In this document: in pieces, positions 6,217 through 14,970 of the stretch
How positions within the stretch are numbered: position 1 is the first letter of the stretch
How the letters are laid out: each line of letters opens with the position of its first letter
Notes under the pieces: model-generated
Told to the model about the DNA's origin: nothing
Database searches by the model: none
The model's input: the letters and a program-made list of their open reading frames with translations, nothing else
DNA from: Methanobacterium sp.
GTDB lineage: Archaea > Methanobacteriota > Methanobacteria > Methanobacteriales > Methanobacteriaceae
Reading direction: 5' to 3'
NCBI GenBank assembly: GCA_003151535.1
Contig: PLXT01000012.1
Span: forward strand, 2,083-26,721
DNA length: 24,639 nt
Translations under genes and position numbers: made by a program

Positions 6217-7295
6217 AGTCTTAAAACATCTTTATCGTTTAAAACATGATCTAGTCCTATTTTTTGGCCAGGAAATTTAACAGATGTTCCCCATACATTT
6301 GCATGTCTGAAATTTTTAACAAAGTCCCTATGAAGCTTCGCAGCTACATCGCCAACAGTTGACCTCTTTCTTATGATCATTGGTTCTTCCAAATCTGCTT
6401 TTCTACCCTGAGGCTTTAAATAGAGACGTATAAGATTCAGCCTCTCAAAAATTTCATCCTTTAGTCCTTCTGTATTAATGCCCTTGTCTGCTGCTATGAA
6501 AATTGCTTCGGGCATTTCTGATCTAGTCTTTTTTAAGTATTCCTCACCTGCAAGATCTATTTTGTTTAAAACTACAAGCATAGGTACATAAATACAACTT
6601 GGATCCATTGAATCAATAAATCGATCAACTGTTACATCTTCTCTTATGAGCACATCTGCACTATGTATACCATACTCATTGAGAATTGATCTTATAGTCT
6701 TTTCATCGATCTTTGTCAGTGGAACCGTTGCTAAAAGATGTATTCCCCCCATTTTGGTTCGTTTGACTGTCACATCAGGAGGAGTTTCATTTGCTCTTAT
6801 TCCAATATTTCTGAGCTCTTCAAGGATTACTTTCATGTGTTGGGGATTAAAAACATCAAGAACCATGAGGATAAAATCTGCATTTCTAGCAACTGATAAT
6901 ACCTCTCTTCCCCTTCCTTTACCTCTAGATGCTCCTGTAATAATTCCTGGAATATCCAATATTTGTATTTTAGCGCCTCTGTACTCCATTACACCTGGTA
7001 CTATATCCAAGGTAGTAAACTCATATGCTCCTATTTTGGAATCTGCATTCGTGAGCTGGTTTAAAATTGTTGATTTTCCAACTGAGGGGAAACCTAAAAG
7101 TACTACAGTAGAGTCACCACTTTTTTTAACGTGGAATCCCCTTCCTTTACCTCCTGAACTGCTCTTAGTAAGTGCATCCTCCTTGAGCTTGGAGAGTTTG
7201 GCTTTTAATTTCCCAATATGATGGGAAGTAGCCTTGTTGTAGGAAGTTTTCTTAATCTCCTCTTCGATTTCTCTGATTCTGTCTTCAATAGCCAT
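6201..7295 (-). CDS. DRG/Rbg-family GTPase with TGS domain
   Basis: This 364-residue member of the developmentally regulated GTP-binding (DRG) branch of Obg GTPases is thought to act on translating ribosomes. An N-terminal helical region (IEDRIREIEEEIKKTSYNKATSHHIGKLKAKL, in part) precedes a glycine-rich patch (GGKGRGFHVKK). The G domain has G1 GFPSVGKST (68-76), G3 DIPG (114-117) and G4 NKID (244-247). A C-terminal TGS domain follows (about 285-364, with DFVKNFRHANVWGTSVKFPGQ-like sequence). I chose ATG 7295. A GTG three codons upstream (7304) is in frame, but GTGAG there may serve as the weak ribosome-binding site. Family length and motifs are complete. Confidence 0.92.
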   Translation of the reverse strand: MAIEDRIREIEEEIKKTSYNKATSHHIGKLKAKLSKLKEDALTKSSSGGKGRGFHVKKSGDSTVVLLGFPSVGKSTILNQLTNADSKIGAYEFTTLDIVPGVMEYRGAKIQILDIPGIITGASRGKGRGREVLSVARNADFILMVLDVFNPQHMKVILEELRNIGIRANETPPDVTVKRTKMGGIHLLATVPLTKIDEKTIRSILNEYGIHSADVLIREDVTVDRFIDSMDPSCIYVPMLVVLNKIDLAGEEYLKKTRSEMPEAIFIAADKGINTEGLKDEIFERLNLIRLYLKPQGRKADLEEPMIIRKRSTVGDVAAKLHRDFVKNFRHANVWGTSVKFPGQKIGLDHVLNDKDVLRLIIRK

Positions 7296-7346
7296 AAAAC
7301 TCACATAAAATAGTTTAAGATGAATATATTTTTCAGTATTAATAAA

Positions 7347-7359
7347 AGCATATAAGAAT
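7347..7359 (-). promoter_or_regulatory. Putative promoter of the DRG-type GTPase gene
   Basis: Minus-strand AATTCTTATATGC contains a TATA box centred near 7353, predicting a start near 7327 and a roughly 30-nt leader. A second AT-rich candidate (AAAAATATATTC, near 7325-7336) would give an almost leaderless mRNA. The rest of 7296-7536 is AT-rich with no coding signal. Confidence 0.35.
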
Positions 7360-7536
7360 TCAGTTTATATGATTTATCCAATTAATTATCCGATCAAATT
7401 TATAATAATTTTCTAAATTTGATATTTATATGATAATTTGATTTATGTATTTTATTCCAAATTTAATTGATCATCAAATAGTAGTTTATACCTTCCACTT
7501 AAAAAAAGTATTTAATTGAAATTTAAAAAAATAAAT

Positions 7537-7574
7537 AAAAAAAAGAATTGATGGTGTGTTTAATATGTCACACC
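7537..7574 (-). terminator. Terminator-like hairpin and T-tract at the aglB 3' end
   Basis: GGTGTG (7553-7558) pairs with CACACC (7569-7574), a GC-rich 6-bp stem whose 10-nt loop contains the aglB stop codon (7560-7562). On the minus strand it is followed by eight consecutive T residues (7544-7537) and further T-runs to about 7501. Confidence 0.65.
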
Positions 7575-10001
7575 CCAGACCATAACACCCGGCTGACCAT
7601 ATAACGATTTGAAATGGGTTAAGCCAGCACCGCCCTCAAAGAACAGTTTGGTGAACATGGAATTTTCTAATTCTTTATTCATTGCTACCCCAATGTAGGT
7701 ACCATTTTCATTTATCAGGAGTATAGAGTACTCACTTGAATTGGATACAAGTGTTTGGGTTACGGTGTTGTTGTTTATTATTGTTAGTGTGTGTGGTTGT
7801 ATTACAAGAGAACCATTTCCTGTTTCCAGTTCATTGGATATCTCGTTTAAAGTAGTTGTTGTATCGTTACTAGTTATAGCGTTAGTATCTACTATTCCTG
7901 CTGATGTTCCATTGGTTCCGTTAGCTTGAGCAACTACAGCATTACCTCCAATAAGGAGTGTTTTATTGTTTACTGTTGTGGAGTTCATCTCTGAAGCTAA
8001 ATATTGGTAATTAGATCCATTGTTGGTAGTAAAATTCCAGCTACCAAAGTAAGACCACCAGCCAGCCTTTTGAACCATGTCTGAACTGGTTATTAACACA
8101 TCTGGAGTAGGATTATCTGGATGAGTATACTGTACTATTGTTTGGGCTTGGGCTTGTGTTAAATTGTACTGAGTTGTCATTATAGACATCGCCTGCGTTT
8201 TATTTACTCCTAGAGTGTTACTAAGTATTTCAGCACTTAACCCAGAGTTATTTGTATAATTATCCAGTGTTAAAGGAGCTAAATCTCCACTAGATGCAAG
8301 CATCCTAAGTATTCCTACTGAAAGTGTTTCATTACTCGTTAAAAGTGCTTTTCCAACCCAATAGGCCCTTGGACTATTCTGGGATGAACCATCAAATGTA
8401 ACGGGTCTGTTAGCTTCGTAAGTAAATAGGTGTCCAAAATCCCACCATGAAGTGATTACTGTATTGTTTGCTGTGTTATTTCCAATCCATTGAAGTGACG
8501 ATACCATTGAATCATCGGTCCCTGGTACAACTGTACTTGATATCCCATAGGCAGTTATTACAGGAGAGAATGCTACTGCAATTATGATTACCGCCATTAT
8601 CACCTTTTGATAAGAAATATTTGGTATGCGACCCTTTACAAAGCCAAAGAGCAGACCTACAAAGATACCTGCGGTTAGTGTAATTGGTAGAGCAAAATCT
8701 TCAATAAATCTTACACCTTTGGTCATTGCGTATGTAGTTACCAAAAGCCATAATGTAAAAAATACACAGTAAAACACATAATTTGTTTTTTGTGGTATTT
8801 GATCCGGTTTAATAACTTTAGTTTCCGTTTCAACCTCTTTTTCTTCTGCTTTTCTTCGGCTACTTCTACCCCTTCTCCTAGGTTTTCTAGGTTTCTTAGG
8901 TTTTTCTTCCTTGACTTCCCTAGTTTTTAAATTCCAGAAGAGAGCAATAAGCCCAAATATTCCAAAGAAAAATGGTATATATCCTCCAACCCCATTTATA
9001 ACCTCAGATACTGAAGGTATTTGGAGTTCTGATACAGATACATAAATGTTTGGATATGTTGTTGACTGAACAGCTGATTGAATCTGACTTGCACCTACTG
9101 GGGATAGTATACCCGTAATAATCCCACTTACTCCTATAGAAAGAGTCATTAGTAATAGACTGGCTATTAAAAATACTATTAATGTGAAGAGATCGGGTTT
9201 GTCATTAAACCATCCTAATTTCCCTTTGAAGTAATCAGTTGGTTTGTTAGTTTTATTGTTCAGTAAGAATTTGGATATGAGTAGGTATATCACAGATGTA
9301 GCTACGACCAAGTAGTATATGTAATACCATCCAGACCATGCCAATGTAAATAGTAACATGACAAAGCCTGCTAAAGCCGCATAAATCGTTCGGGATTTCA
9401 TGGTATTGGCCAGCATACTATAAATGAAGAACATAACAACCAAAAGAGGTATTATCATGTTAAACTGGTCTGTATCAAAGAAACCTGCAAATGTATGTGC
9501 AAAATATGCAGGTGCAAGTCCCACTAGTAATCCTGCTGTTATTCCACCATAATCATTGGTGATCCTTCTCACTAACAAATAAGCCGGTATAACAGCTAAA
9601 GATGCAATAAATGGTGCAATCCATATAGCAACAGCATTTAATGGCACATGTGTGAATAAGTTAACGAATTTGTATGTGAAAGCTGTGAAATATACAATTA
9701 ATGGTGTATATTCAGCACTCTGACCCGGTGGGAAAGATGAGTGAAGATCCCATTCTGTTCCATTCAATATGGTATCTCCAAGATATCCATGATCAAGATA
9801 ATCTTGCGTCATTCTTAGATTGTAGTAGGAGTCCATCTCACTAAAATAGGGCAATCCGTTTTGATCTTGATAAAAGGATTTTGCTTGGTCAGGAACACCG
9901 CCCATATTAGCGGCTTCGGCCCTAATGGAAAATACTACTAGAAATAATAAAATTATGATTATTAATTTTCTATATTTAAACAGCATTTCTTTTGCACTCA
10001 T
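7560..10001 (-). CDS. aglB: Oligosaccharyltransferase AglB (STT3 family)
   Basis: AglB transfers a lipid-linked glycan to Asn in N-X-S/T sequons on the outer face of the membrane. The 813-residue protein has about 13 membrane spans in the first 480 residues and an extracytoplasmic C-terminal domain. Catalytic landmarks are all present: D57 (EMDSYY), the DTD motif at 176-178 (FFDTDQF), the SVSE motif ending at E325 in the external loop, and WWDFG (519-523, variant of WWDYG). Residues 359-405 form an unusually charged cytoplasmic loop (KPRKPRRRGRSSRRK then acidic) between membrane spans. The C-terminal domain is rich in its own sequons. AGGAGG lies close before the ATG. It is downstream of topA in the same direction but 247 nt away. 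Confidence 0.95.
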   Translation of the reverse strand: MSAKEMLFKYRKLIIIILLFLVVFSIRAEAANMGGVPDQAKSFYQDQNGLPYFSEMDSYYNLRMTQDYLDHGYLGDTILNGTEWDLHSSFPPGQSAEYTPLIVYFTAFTYKFVNLFTHVPLNAVAIWIAPFIASLAVIPAYLLVRRITNDYGGITAGLLVGLAPAYFAHTFAGFFDTDQFNMIIPLLVVMFFIYSMLANTMKSRTIYAALAGFVMLLFTLAWSGWYYIYYLVVATSVIYLLISKFLLNNKTNKPTDYFKGKLGWFNDKPDLFTLIVFLIASLLLMTLSIGVSGIITGILSPVGASQIQSAVQSTTYPNIYVSVSELQIPSVSEVINGVGGYIPFFFGIFGLIALFWNLKTREVKEEKPKKPRKPRRRGRSSRRKAEEKEVETETKVIKPDQIPQKTNYVFYCVFFTLWLLVTTYAMTKGVRFIEDFALPITLTAGIFVGLLFGFVKGRIPNISYQKVIMAVIIIAVAFSPVITAYGISSTVVPGTDDSMVSSLQWIGNNTANNTVITSWWDFGHLFTYEANRPVTFDGSSQNSPRAYWVGKALLTSNETLSVGILRMLASSGDLAPLTLDNYTNNSGLSAEILSNTLGVNKTQAMSIMTTQYNLTQAQAQTIVQYTHPDNPTPDVLITSSDMVQKAGWWSYFGSWNFTTNNGSNYQYLASEMNSTTVNNKTLLIGGNAVVAQANGTNGTSAGIVDTNAITSNDTTTTLNEISNELETGNGSLVIQPHTLTIINNNTVTQTLVSNSSEYSILLINENGTYIGVAMNKELENSMFTKLFFEGGAGLTHFKSLYGQPGVMVWGVTY

Positions 10002-10248
10002 ATTAACCTCCTATTATTCCATGATTTTTAAATTATCGGTATGATCCAATGATTTGTATACTATATCCTATTATATTTATTGATTTTTTGAGTAGTGAAT
10101 TAATACTTATGAATTTATTGAAGAAATTAATCTCTAGTTAACATTGGAATGTTTAAGATTTGTTATGAATATGAAAGTAGATAGTTGTAAAGTTATGAAT
10201 TTTTATTTGTTTAAAAAAAAATGAAATAATTAAGTTGTTTGAGAATTT

Positions 10249-12603
10249 TTAGCTATTGATTTTTTTTGTGGTTGTTTTCTTTGATTGTGTATTATTATTA
10301 GCTGATTTTTTAGTGACAACTTTAGCTTTGGGTTTTTTAACCGACGATTTTGTCTTCTTAACAGCAGACTTACCACTAGCCTTCTTAACAACAGACTTAC
10401 CAGTAGTTTTTTTTGCAGTAACTTTCTTAGCAGGTTTTTTAGTTGTTTTAGTTTTATTTTCTCCCTCATTTTCTTCAAGAGATTTAGTAAACCTACATTT
10501 TGGGAACCCACTGCAACCTATAAACTCACCATATCGTCCTGACCTTTTTATAAGATCACTTTCACATTCAGGGCAAGTTCCTACAATTTCATTTGAAGGT
10601 TCGCTACCATCTTTGCCACATTTCGGATCCAAGCATGCTCTCTGTCTTGGTTTTCCAAATGAGATTAGAGGAAGCCCACATTCTTCACAAGTTGTTTTAA
10701 GAACAGTGGCACCCATAGGCATAGAATAAGTGAATTTACATTCAGGATATCCTGAACATCCCACAAATGTGCTTCCCCGAGGTCTATCAATTAATATGAG
10801 ATTTTGTCCACATTTACATTTTCCTACTACTCTGCTTTCTCTATATGATTTGTAAAGCTCTTCACCAACTTTAAGCTTGTTATTTTCAATATCATCAAGA
10901 ATAGAAGTTAGTTCAACTTTAGCCCTTTCAATAATCAATTCTTTATCTTCAGTACCTTCTAATATTTCATGAAGTTGTGTTTCAAATTCCCTTGTGAGCT
11001 CTTCACTTGTTATTTTATTTGAATATTTTTTCAATGTATCGATAAGGTGTTCACCAAGCTCATTTACTTTTATCTTATTCCCTTCAACAAATTTTCTGGT
11101 GTAGAGTATGGAAATGATATTAGCTCTCGTTGATTTAGTTCCTAATCCTCGTTTTTCGAGTTCTCTAATTAGTGATGCTTGGTTATATCTGGCTGGTGGT
11201 TTAGTTTCCTTTTCTTCACTTCTAACATCTTTAACAGTCAGAATTTCTCCTTCTTTTATTGATGGGAATACATCGGCGTCTGGTTTTCTGAAGGGGGTAA
11301 GATCCATCCAACCCATTTTAGCCATTCTCTTTCTAGAAAAATTGAAATCCTGATTTCCAATTTTCAGGTTGGTTTTCATTGATTCTAAAATTCCATTTTC
11401 ACCAAAGACGGATATAAACCGGTATGTTATTAATTCATAGAGCTTACGATAATCTGTTGATAACTCCTTAGGAAGAACTCCTGTAGGGTGTATTGCTGGG
11501 TGAGCTTCATCTGTCTTCTTCCCCTCATTAGGTTTATAAGGTTTTTTAAGCTTTGCAACTTGATGCTTAAACGAAGCATTATAACTGAGTTTTTTAAGTA
11601 TTTTATCGACACCGATACTTTTCGGTAGTTTCTGGGATGAAGTACGTGGATATGATGTGAAACCTTCAGTATAAAGATTTTGTGCAATCTGTTGTGTTTT
11701 TTTAGGGCTGAATCCAAATACCCCGTATGCCTCAGATTGTAATGAACCAAGATCAAATGGTACCGGCGGAGTTTTAATTGTTTCTTTTAGATCTATACTA
11801 TCAATTAACGCATCTTTACCTTCGCAGTCTGCAAATATTTCATCAGCAACAGTTTTATCAAATATTTTACCTGCTTTATGATCTGCAGTTATACCTTCTT
11901 CTATGCCTGGTACTTCGAGATCTGCTTTTATCATCCAGTAAGGTTCGGGTATGAACTGCTGAATCTCCTTCTCCCTTTCAACTAATATTGCTAGAGTGGG
12001 AGTTTGCACACGGCCTGCTGAAAGTTGTATGTAACGTTTAGTAGCCTGCATCACAGAATCAGTAAGTGACTTTGATATGTTTACACCGAATAGAAAATCA
12101 AGAACATGCCTTGCAATACCACTATCAACTTGGTTGAAATCTATGTTCAATGGTTTTTCGTATGCAGCAGTTATGTCCTCGTCAGTGAGAGTTGAAAATT
12201 TCATTCTTACAGCATTGTTGAAACTGTTTTCACCACAAGCATATTTCATGGCATTGTACCCTATTAGAGTACCTTCTATATCGTAATCGCATGCATGCAC
12301 AAATCTGTCGGCTTTTTTTGAGAACTTTTTTATGGCATCAACGTAATCTTTGACATATTTCTTCTGTTTATCCTTCTCGTACAATGGAACCCATTCAACA
12401 TCAAACAACCTGCCCTGTTTTTTGTTTTTAGGTGCAAGTGAATATAAATGACCTACAGCAGACAGAACCGTAGTTTTATTACCATTCTCCTCGAATTCGT
12501 AGTATGAAACTTTTTTATATTTCTTTTTTACTGAATTTTTTGAAAGAGCCGAAGCTATCTTCTCAGATGCCTTTGGTTTTTCGCATATTATAACTTCATG
12601 CAT
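10249..12603 (-). CDS. topA: DNA topoisomerase I (type IA) with zinc ribbons and lysine-rich tail
   Basis: Type IA topoisomerases relax negative supercoils through a 5'-phosphotyrosine intermediate. The TOPRIM metal site shows E8 and D106/D108/E110 (DYDIEG); the catalytic tyrosine is Y318 in TSYPRTSS. Standard core motifs include SAGRVQTPTLAILVERE (195-211) and GLGTKSTRANII. After the core come three Cys4-type zinc ribbons, CKCG...CSGYPEC, CEECG...CLDPKCG and CPEC...CSGFPKC (about 595-705). Residues 711-784 form a disordered tail with 25 lysines among Ala, Thr, Ser and Val, resembling histone H1 tails. Length (784) exceeds compact archaeal TopA because of this tail. The gene begins at ATG 12603; upstream is a long AT-rich gap with a TATA-like box. 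Confidence 0.96.
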   Translation of the reverse strand: MHEVIICEKPKASEKIASALSKNSVKKKYKKVSYYEFEENGNKTTVLSAVGHLYSLAPKNKKQGRLFDVEWVPLYEKDKQKKYVKDYVDAIKKFSKKADRFVHACDYDIEGTLIGYNAMKYACGENSFNNAVRMKFSTLTDEDITAAYEKPLNIDFNQVDSGIARHVLDFLFGVNISKSLTDSVMQATKRYIQLSAGRVQTPTLAILVEREKEIQQFIPEPYWMIKADLEVPGIEEGITADHKAGKIFDKTVADEIFADCEGKDALIDSIDLKETIKTPPVPFDLGSLQSEAYGVFGFSPKKTQQIAQNLYTEGFTSYPRTSSQKLPKSIGVDKILKKLSYNASFKHQVAKLKKPYKPNEGKKTDEAHPAIHPTGVLPKELSTDYRKLYELITYRFISVFGENGILESMKTNLKIGNQDFNFSRKRMAKMGWMDLTPFRKPDADVFPSIKEGEILTVKDVRSEEKETKPPARYNQASLIRELEKRGLGTKSTRANIISILYTRKFVEGNKIKVNELGEHLIDTLKKYSNKITSEELTREFETQLHEILEGTEDKELIIERAKVELTSILDDIENNKLKVGEELYKSYRESRVVGKCKCGQNLILIDRPRGSTFVGCSGYPECKFTYSMPMGATVLKTTCEECGLPLISFGKPRQRACLDPKCGKDGSEPSNEIVGTCPECESDLIKRSGRYGEFIGCSGFPKCRFTKSLEENEGENKTKTTKKPAKKVTAKKTTGKSVVKKASGKSAVKKTKSSVKKPKAKVVTKKSANNNTQSKKTTTKKINS
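10354..10407 (-). repeat. 27-bp tandem duplication in the topA tail
   Basis: Two adjacent 27-nt units (10354-10380 and 10381-10407) differ at only 3 positions. They encode consecutive nine-residue units of the form GKS(V/A)VKK(A/T)(S/K). The tail appears to have grown by in-frame duplication. Confidence 0.8.
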
Positions 12604-13101
12604 TTATATCACTCGTACAACCTGTTTAAAATAAATTTTTGTAATATATACCAATTTAATGCCCTTATTATTATGAACTAAATAATTTTACAGGATGATC
12701 TAAATATTTATTTAAATATTACCATCTTTATAATGTAGATTTGTATATTTAAAAGCATGGACATATATATAATATTCTTGGTTAACTTAGTTTGAAATAT
12801 ATTAAACTGGTTTGATAAATATTTTTACCAATCTAATACTAACTCAATTTATGGAATTTTGTTAAGAAATTGTTAATTTAAATTAGAAATAAAATGATCT
12901 TAAAAATATTATATTTAGTAACTACTTTTAAATTAAAGAATAATGTTTTATTGTCGATAAAACAACTAAACAAATAATATCTAATGGTTATTCTAAAATT
13001 TGGAGTATTTGAAGATAAATTTTTGTATAAGTAAATATATAGAATTATTAATAAAAAGTAAAAATGATTAAATCTCATAATAAACGTTAAGGAGATTTTA
13101 T
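12604..13101. other. AT-rich divergent promoter region between topA and the phosphoesterase
   Basis: About 500 nt without a credible gene. On the minus strand GGTATATATTAC (about 12635-12648) is a likely topA TATA box with a short leader. On the plus strand GTAAATATATAG (about 13031-13042) is a likely TATA box for the gene at 13102. A 66-codon minus-strand frame (12878-13078) reads as Phe/Tyr/Ile/Asn-rich noise. The centre is extremely A/T-rich; nothing else is identified. Confidence 0.5.
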
Positions 13102-13626
13102 ATGTTAATAGGTGTTATATCAGATACACATATACCTGAAAGAGCAGTAAAAATTCCTGAACAAGTTTTTAAAGCATTTGAAGATGTTGATGTAATTTTC
13201 CATGCAGGAGATCTGGTTTCTATAGATGTACTTCATGAACTTGAGAATTTAGCACCGACCCTTTGCGTTCAAGGCAATGTGGACAGAATGTGCGGTTTGA
13301 AACTGCCAAAACAGGAAATTGTTACTATTGAAGGAATCAAGATAGGTATTGACCATGGTGAAGTTTATCCTAGAGGAGATACTCTACAGCTTAAATATAT
13401 TGGAATGGAAATGGGCGTAGATGTGCTTATAACAGGACATACCCATACTTCATTTATAAAAGAGATAGGTAATATTTTACTTCTGAATCCTGGAAGTCCA
13501 ACAGTCCCAAGAATGTCTGATCCATCAGTTATGGTCCTGGAAATTAAGGATAAGAACTTAGATGCAAAAATAATCAAAATAGGAGAATCCAAGTGTAAAT
13601 CATTAAATTTTAAGGGACGTGAATAG
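13102..13626 (+). CDS. YfcE/MJ0936-type metallophosphoesterase
   Basis: This 174-residue calcineurin-like phosphoesterase is of the small archaeal/bacterial YfcE type. All metal-binding motifs are present: D8 and H10 (SDTHIP), D37 (HAGDLV), N59 (GNVD), H85 (DHGE), and H113/H115 (TGHTHT). Relatives are Mn/Ni-dependent phosphodiesterases, with phosphodiester or cyclic nucleotide substrates in vitro; the cellular substrate is unknown. AAGGAG lies 6-7 nt before the ATG. The gene overlaps the ribosome-binding site of rlmE, so the pair forms an operon. Confidence 0.92.
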   Translation: MLIGVISDTHIPERAVKIPEQVFKAFEDVDVIFHAGDLVSIDVLHELENLAPTLCVQGNVDRMCGLKLPKQEIVTIEGIKIGIDHGEVYPRGDTLQLKYIGMEMGVDVLITGHTHTSFIKEIGNILLLNPGSPTVPRMSDPSVMVLEIKDKNLDAKIIKIGESKCKSLNFKGRE

Positions 13627-13627
13627 A

Positions 13628-14242
13628 ATGGGTAAAAATTACAATGCTGAAAGAAAGAATGAACACTACTACAAGATGGCCAAAAAAGAACAATACAGAT
13701 CTAGGGCGTCTTACAAACTTTTACAAATTAACAAACGTTTTAAGGTAATTAAATCCCACGATAAAGTAGTAGATTTAGGAGCTGCCCCTGGAGGGTGGTC
13801 TCAAGTAGCTATTGCAGCTGTTGGAGAAGAAGGATTAGTTATTGGGGTAGATCTTGAGTGGATAAGACCCTTTGATGAAGATAATTATTTAACAGTCCGT
13901 GGAGATTTCACAGATGAAGAAATATTAGCAAAAACGAAATCATTTCTAAATGGAATGGCGCAAGTAGTTGTATGCGATGCATCTCCTAAGTTAACTGGAA
14001 TTAAGGATATAGACAATTTTAGATCCGCAGATCTGGCAGATAATGCTCTGAAAGTATGCGATCATCTTTTAATGCATAGTGGAAACTTTGTTATGAAAGC
14101 GTTTCAAGGATCAGAATTTGACAATATTGTGAAAAATATTAAAGAAAGATTTAAAATAGTCAAAACAACCAAACCACCTTCATCGAAGAAGGGAAGTGTT
14201 GAGATGTACGTGGTTGGTAAGGGTTTTAAAAGAATGCTCTAA
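13628..14242 (+). CDS. rlmE: 23S rRNA uridine-2'-O-methyltransferase RlmE (FtsJ family)
   Basis: This SAM-dependent 2'-O-methyltransferase modifies a uridine in the peptidyl-transferase A-loop of 23S rRNA. The 204-residue protein has the SAM motif VVDLGAAPGGWSQVA and the K-D-K-E catalytic tetrad (K in SRASYKLLQI, D in VVCDASP, K in FVMKAFQG, E in GSVEMYVV). Start choice: ATG 13628 has GGACGTGA ending 5 nt upstream. An in-frame GTG at 13619 would lie within that ribosome-binding site and is less likely. The first codon follows the phosphoesterase stop (13624-13626) by one base. Confidence 0.93.
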   Translation: MGKNYNAERKNEHYYKMAKKEQYRSRASYKLLQINKRFKVIKSHDKVVDLGAAPGGWSQVAIAAVGEEGLVIGVDLEWIRPFDEDNYLTVRGDFTDEEILAKTKSFLNGMAQVVVCDASPKLTGIKDIDNFRSADLADNALKVCDHLLMHSGNFVMKAFQGSEFDNIVKNIKERFKIVKTTKPPSSKKGSVEMYVVGKGFKRML

Positions 14243-14255
14243 TTCATTGGATTAG
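14239..14255 (+). terminator. Compact hairpin across the rlmE stop codon
   Basis: CTAATTC (14239-14245) and GGATTAG (14249-14255) pair over 7 bp (one G-T wobble) with a 3-nt loop; the stop codon TAA (14240-14242) is in the left arm. No strong T-run follows immediately. The stronger repeat at 14304-14328 is probably the main end signal. Confidence 0.35.
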
Positions 14256-14303
14256 TTCGAGTTATATTAATATAATTAATAGGAATAGAATCAAATCAAA
14301 AAT

Positions 14304-14328
14304 AATGTTACGTCTTTGAAGTAACATT
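14304..14328. terminator. Bidirectional terminator candidate between convergent genes
   Basis: AATGTTAC (14304-14311) and GTAACATT (14321-14328) form a perfect 8-bp stem with a 9-nt loop. The structure contains the stop codon (14308-14310) of the minus-strand gene. On the plus strand it is followed by GTTTAGACTTTTTT and on the minus strand by ATTTTTGATTTGATT, so it can serve both genes. Confidence 0.6.
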
Positions 14329-14742
14329 GTTTAGACTTTTTTGTGCGATAAGAAGCTGTGCTTGTGCAGCGTTTATCCTTTTATTGACTTCACTCTGTGG
14401 TTGGCCCGTTGATAATGCACTGTCCACATTAGATATTGTGGTATTAGTATTTTCAAGTTGTAGCTGGGCATTTGCATATGCAGATTTCAAGTTGCTATTG
14501 TTAGATTTATATACGCTAGTTCCAAGAACCTGATATTGGTTTTCCAATGAATCGAAAGATGTTGTCAAGTTATTAAGCTGATCATAAGATGCACTACTTC
14601 CAACATCTGTGGAAACACTTTGTGTAACTTCGTATATACCTAAACCGGCAATTACCAATATAGCTATAATTATAAAGAGGATACCTAGTACAGATATACT
14701 CATAGAGGTTAATTTAAATAAGTTTAATCTTGATTTCTTCAT
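14308..14742 (-). CDS. Small membrane-anchored extracytoplasmic protein of unknown function
   Basis: I do not recognise a family. The 144 residues begin with a basic cytoplasmic stub (MKKSRLNLFK) and one hydrophobic span (about 15-37, VLGILFIIIAILVIAGLGI). An outward-facing helical, Ser/Asn/Gln-rich region with coiled-coil character follows (about 50-135). Four N-glycosylation sequons are visible (N58-L-T, N81-N-S, N100-T-T, N139-V-T), consistent with AglB being encoded nearby. There are no cysteines. GGTGA a few nt before the ATG supports the start. It stands alone between rlmE and mcm on the opposite strand. It could be a cell-envelope or sensor-less chemoreceptor-like protein; function unknown. 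Confidence 0.8.
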   Translation of the reverse strand: MKKSRLNLFKLTSMSISVLGILFIIIAILVIAGLGIYEVTQSVSTDVGSSASYDQLNNLTTSFDSLENQYQVLGTSVYKSNNSNLKSAYANAQLQLENTNTTISNVDSALSTGQPQSEVNKRINAAQAQLLIAQKSLNNVTSKT

Positions 14743-14890
14743 TTTATCACCATTTCAATTCAAAATTTAATGTAATCACAAGTTTTTTAATGATGACATC
14801 AAAATTTAATTATATTACTCATTTATTATCATGGCAACCATATAGTAATTTGGATATTTGAACAATTTTTATATTGTAATTTTATCTAGG

Positions 14891-14906
14891 TATATTAATA
14901 TATATG
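14891..14906 (+). promoter_or_regulatory. Putative mcm promoter
   Basis: TATATTAATATATATG gives a strong TATA-like element roughly 65-80 nt upstream of the mcm ATG, predicting a leader of about 40 nt. GGAG at 14955-14958 is a somewhat distant (12-nt) ribosome-binding site. Confidence 0.35.
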
Positions 14907-14970
14907 ATGAAGAATTAACTCATATTTCCAAGAAATTAACTTTCATATAATTAAGGAGCAAAGTTCAACA

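Noticed and set aside
6646..7221. 191-codon plus-strand ORF opposite the DRG-type GTPase
   Set aside because: Antisense shadow of a clearly conserved GTPase; Ser/Pro/Leu-rich with no recognisable domain and no ribosome-binding site.
10230..10511. 93-codon minus-strand ORF overlapping the topA tail in another frame
   Set aside because: Lys/Leu-rich repeat product of the tandem duplication read out of frame; no independent start signal.
10256..10729. 157-codon plus-strand ORF opposite topA
   Set aside because: It is the antisense of the lysine-rich tail and zinc ribbons of topA, which gives artificial Phe/Leu/Val-rich sequence; topA itself is certain.
12878..13078. 66-codon minus-strand ORF in the topA/phosphoesterase gap
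   Set aside because: Composition is Phe/Tyr/Ile/Asn/Leu-rich, as expected from random A/T-rich DNA; it has no ribosome-binding site and overlaps the likely promoter of the gene at 13102.
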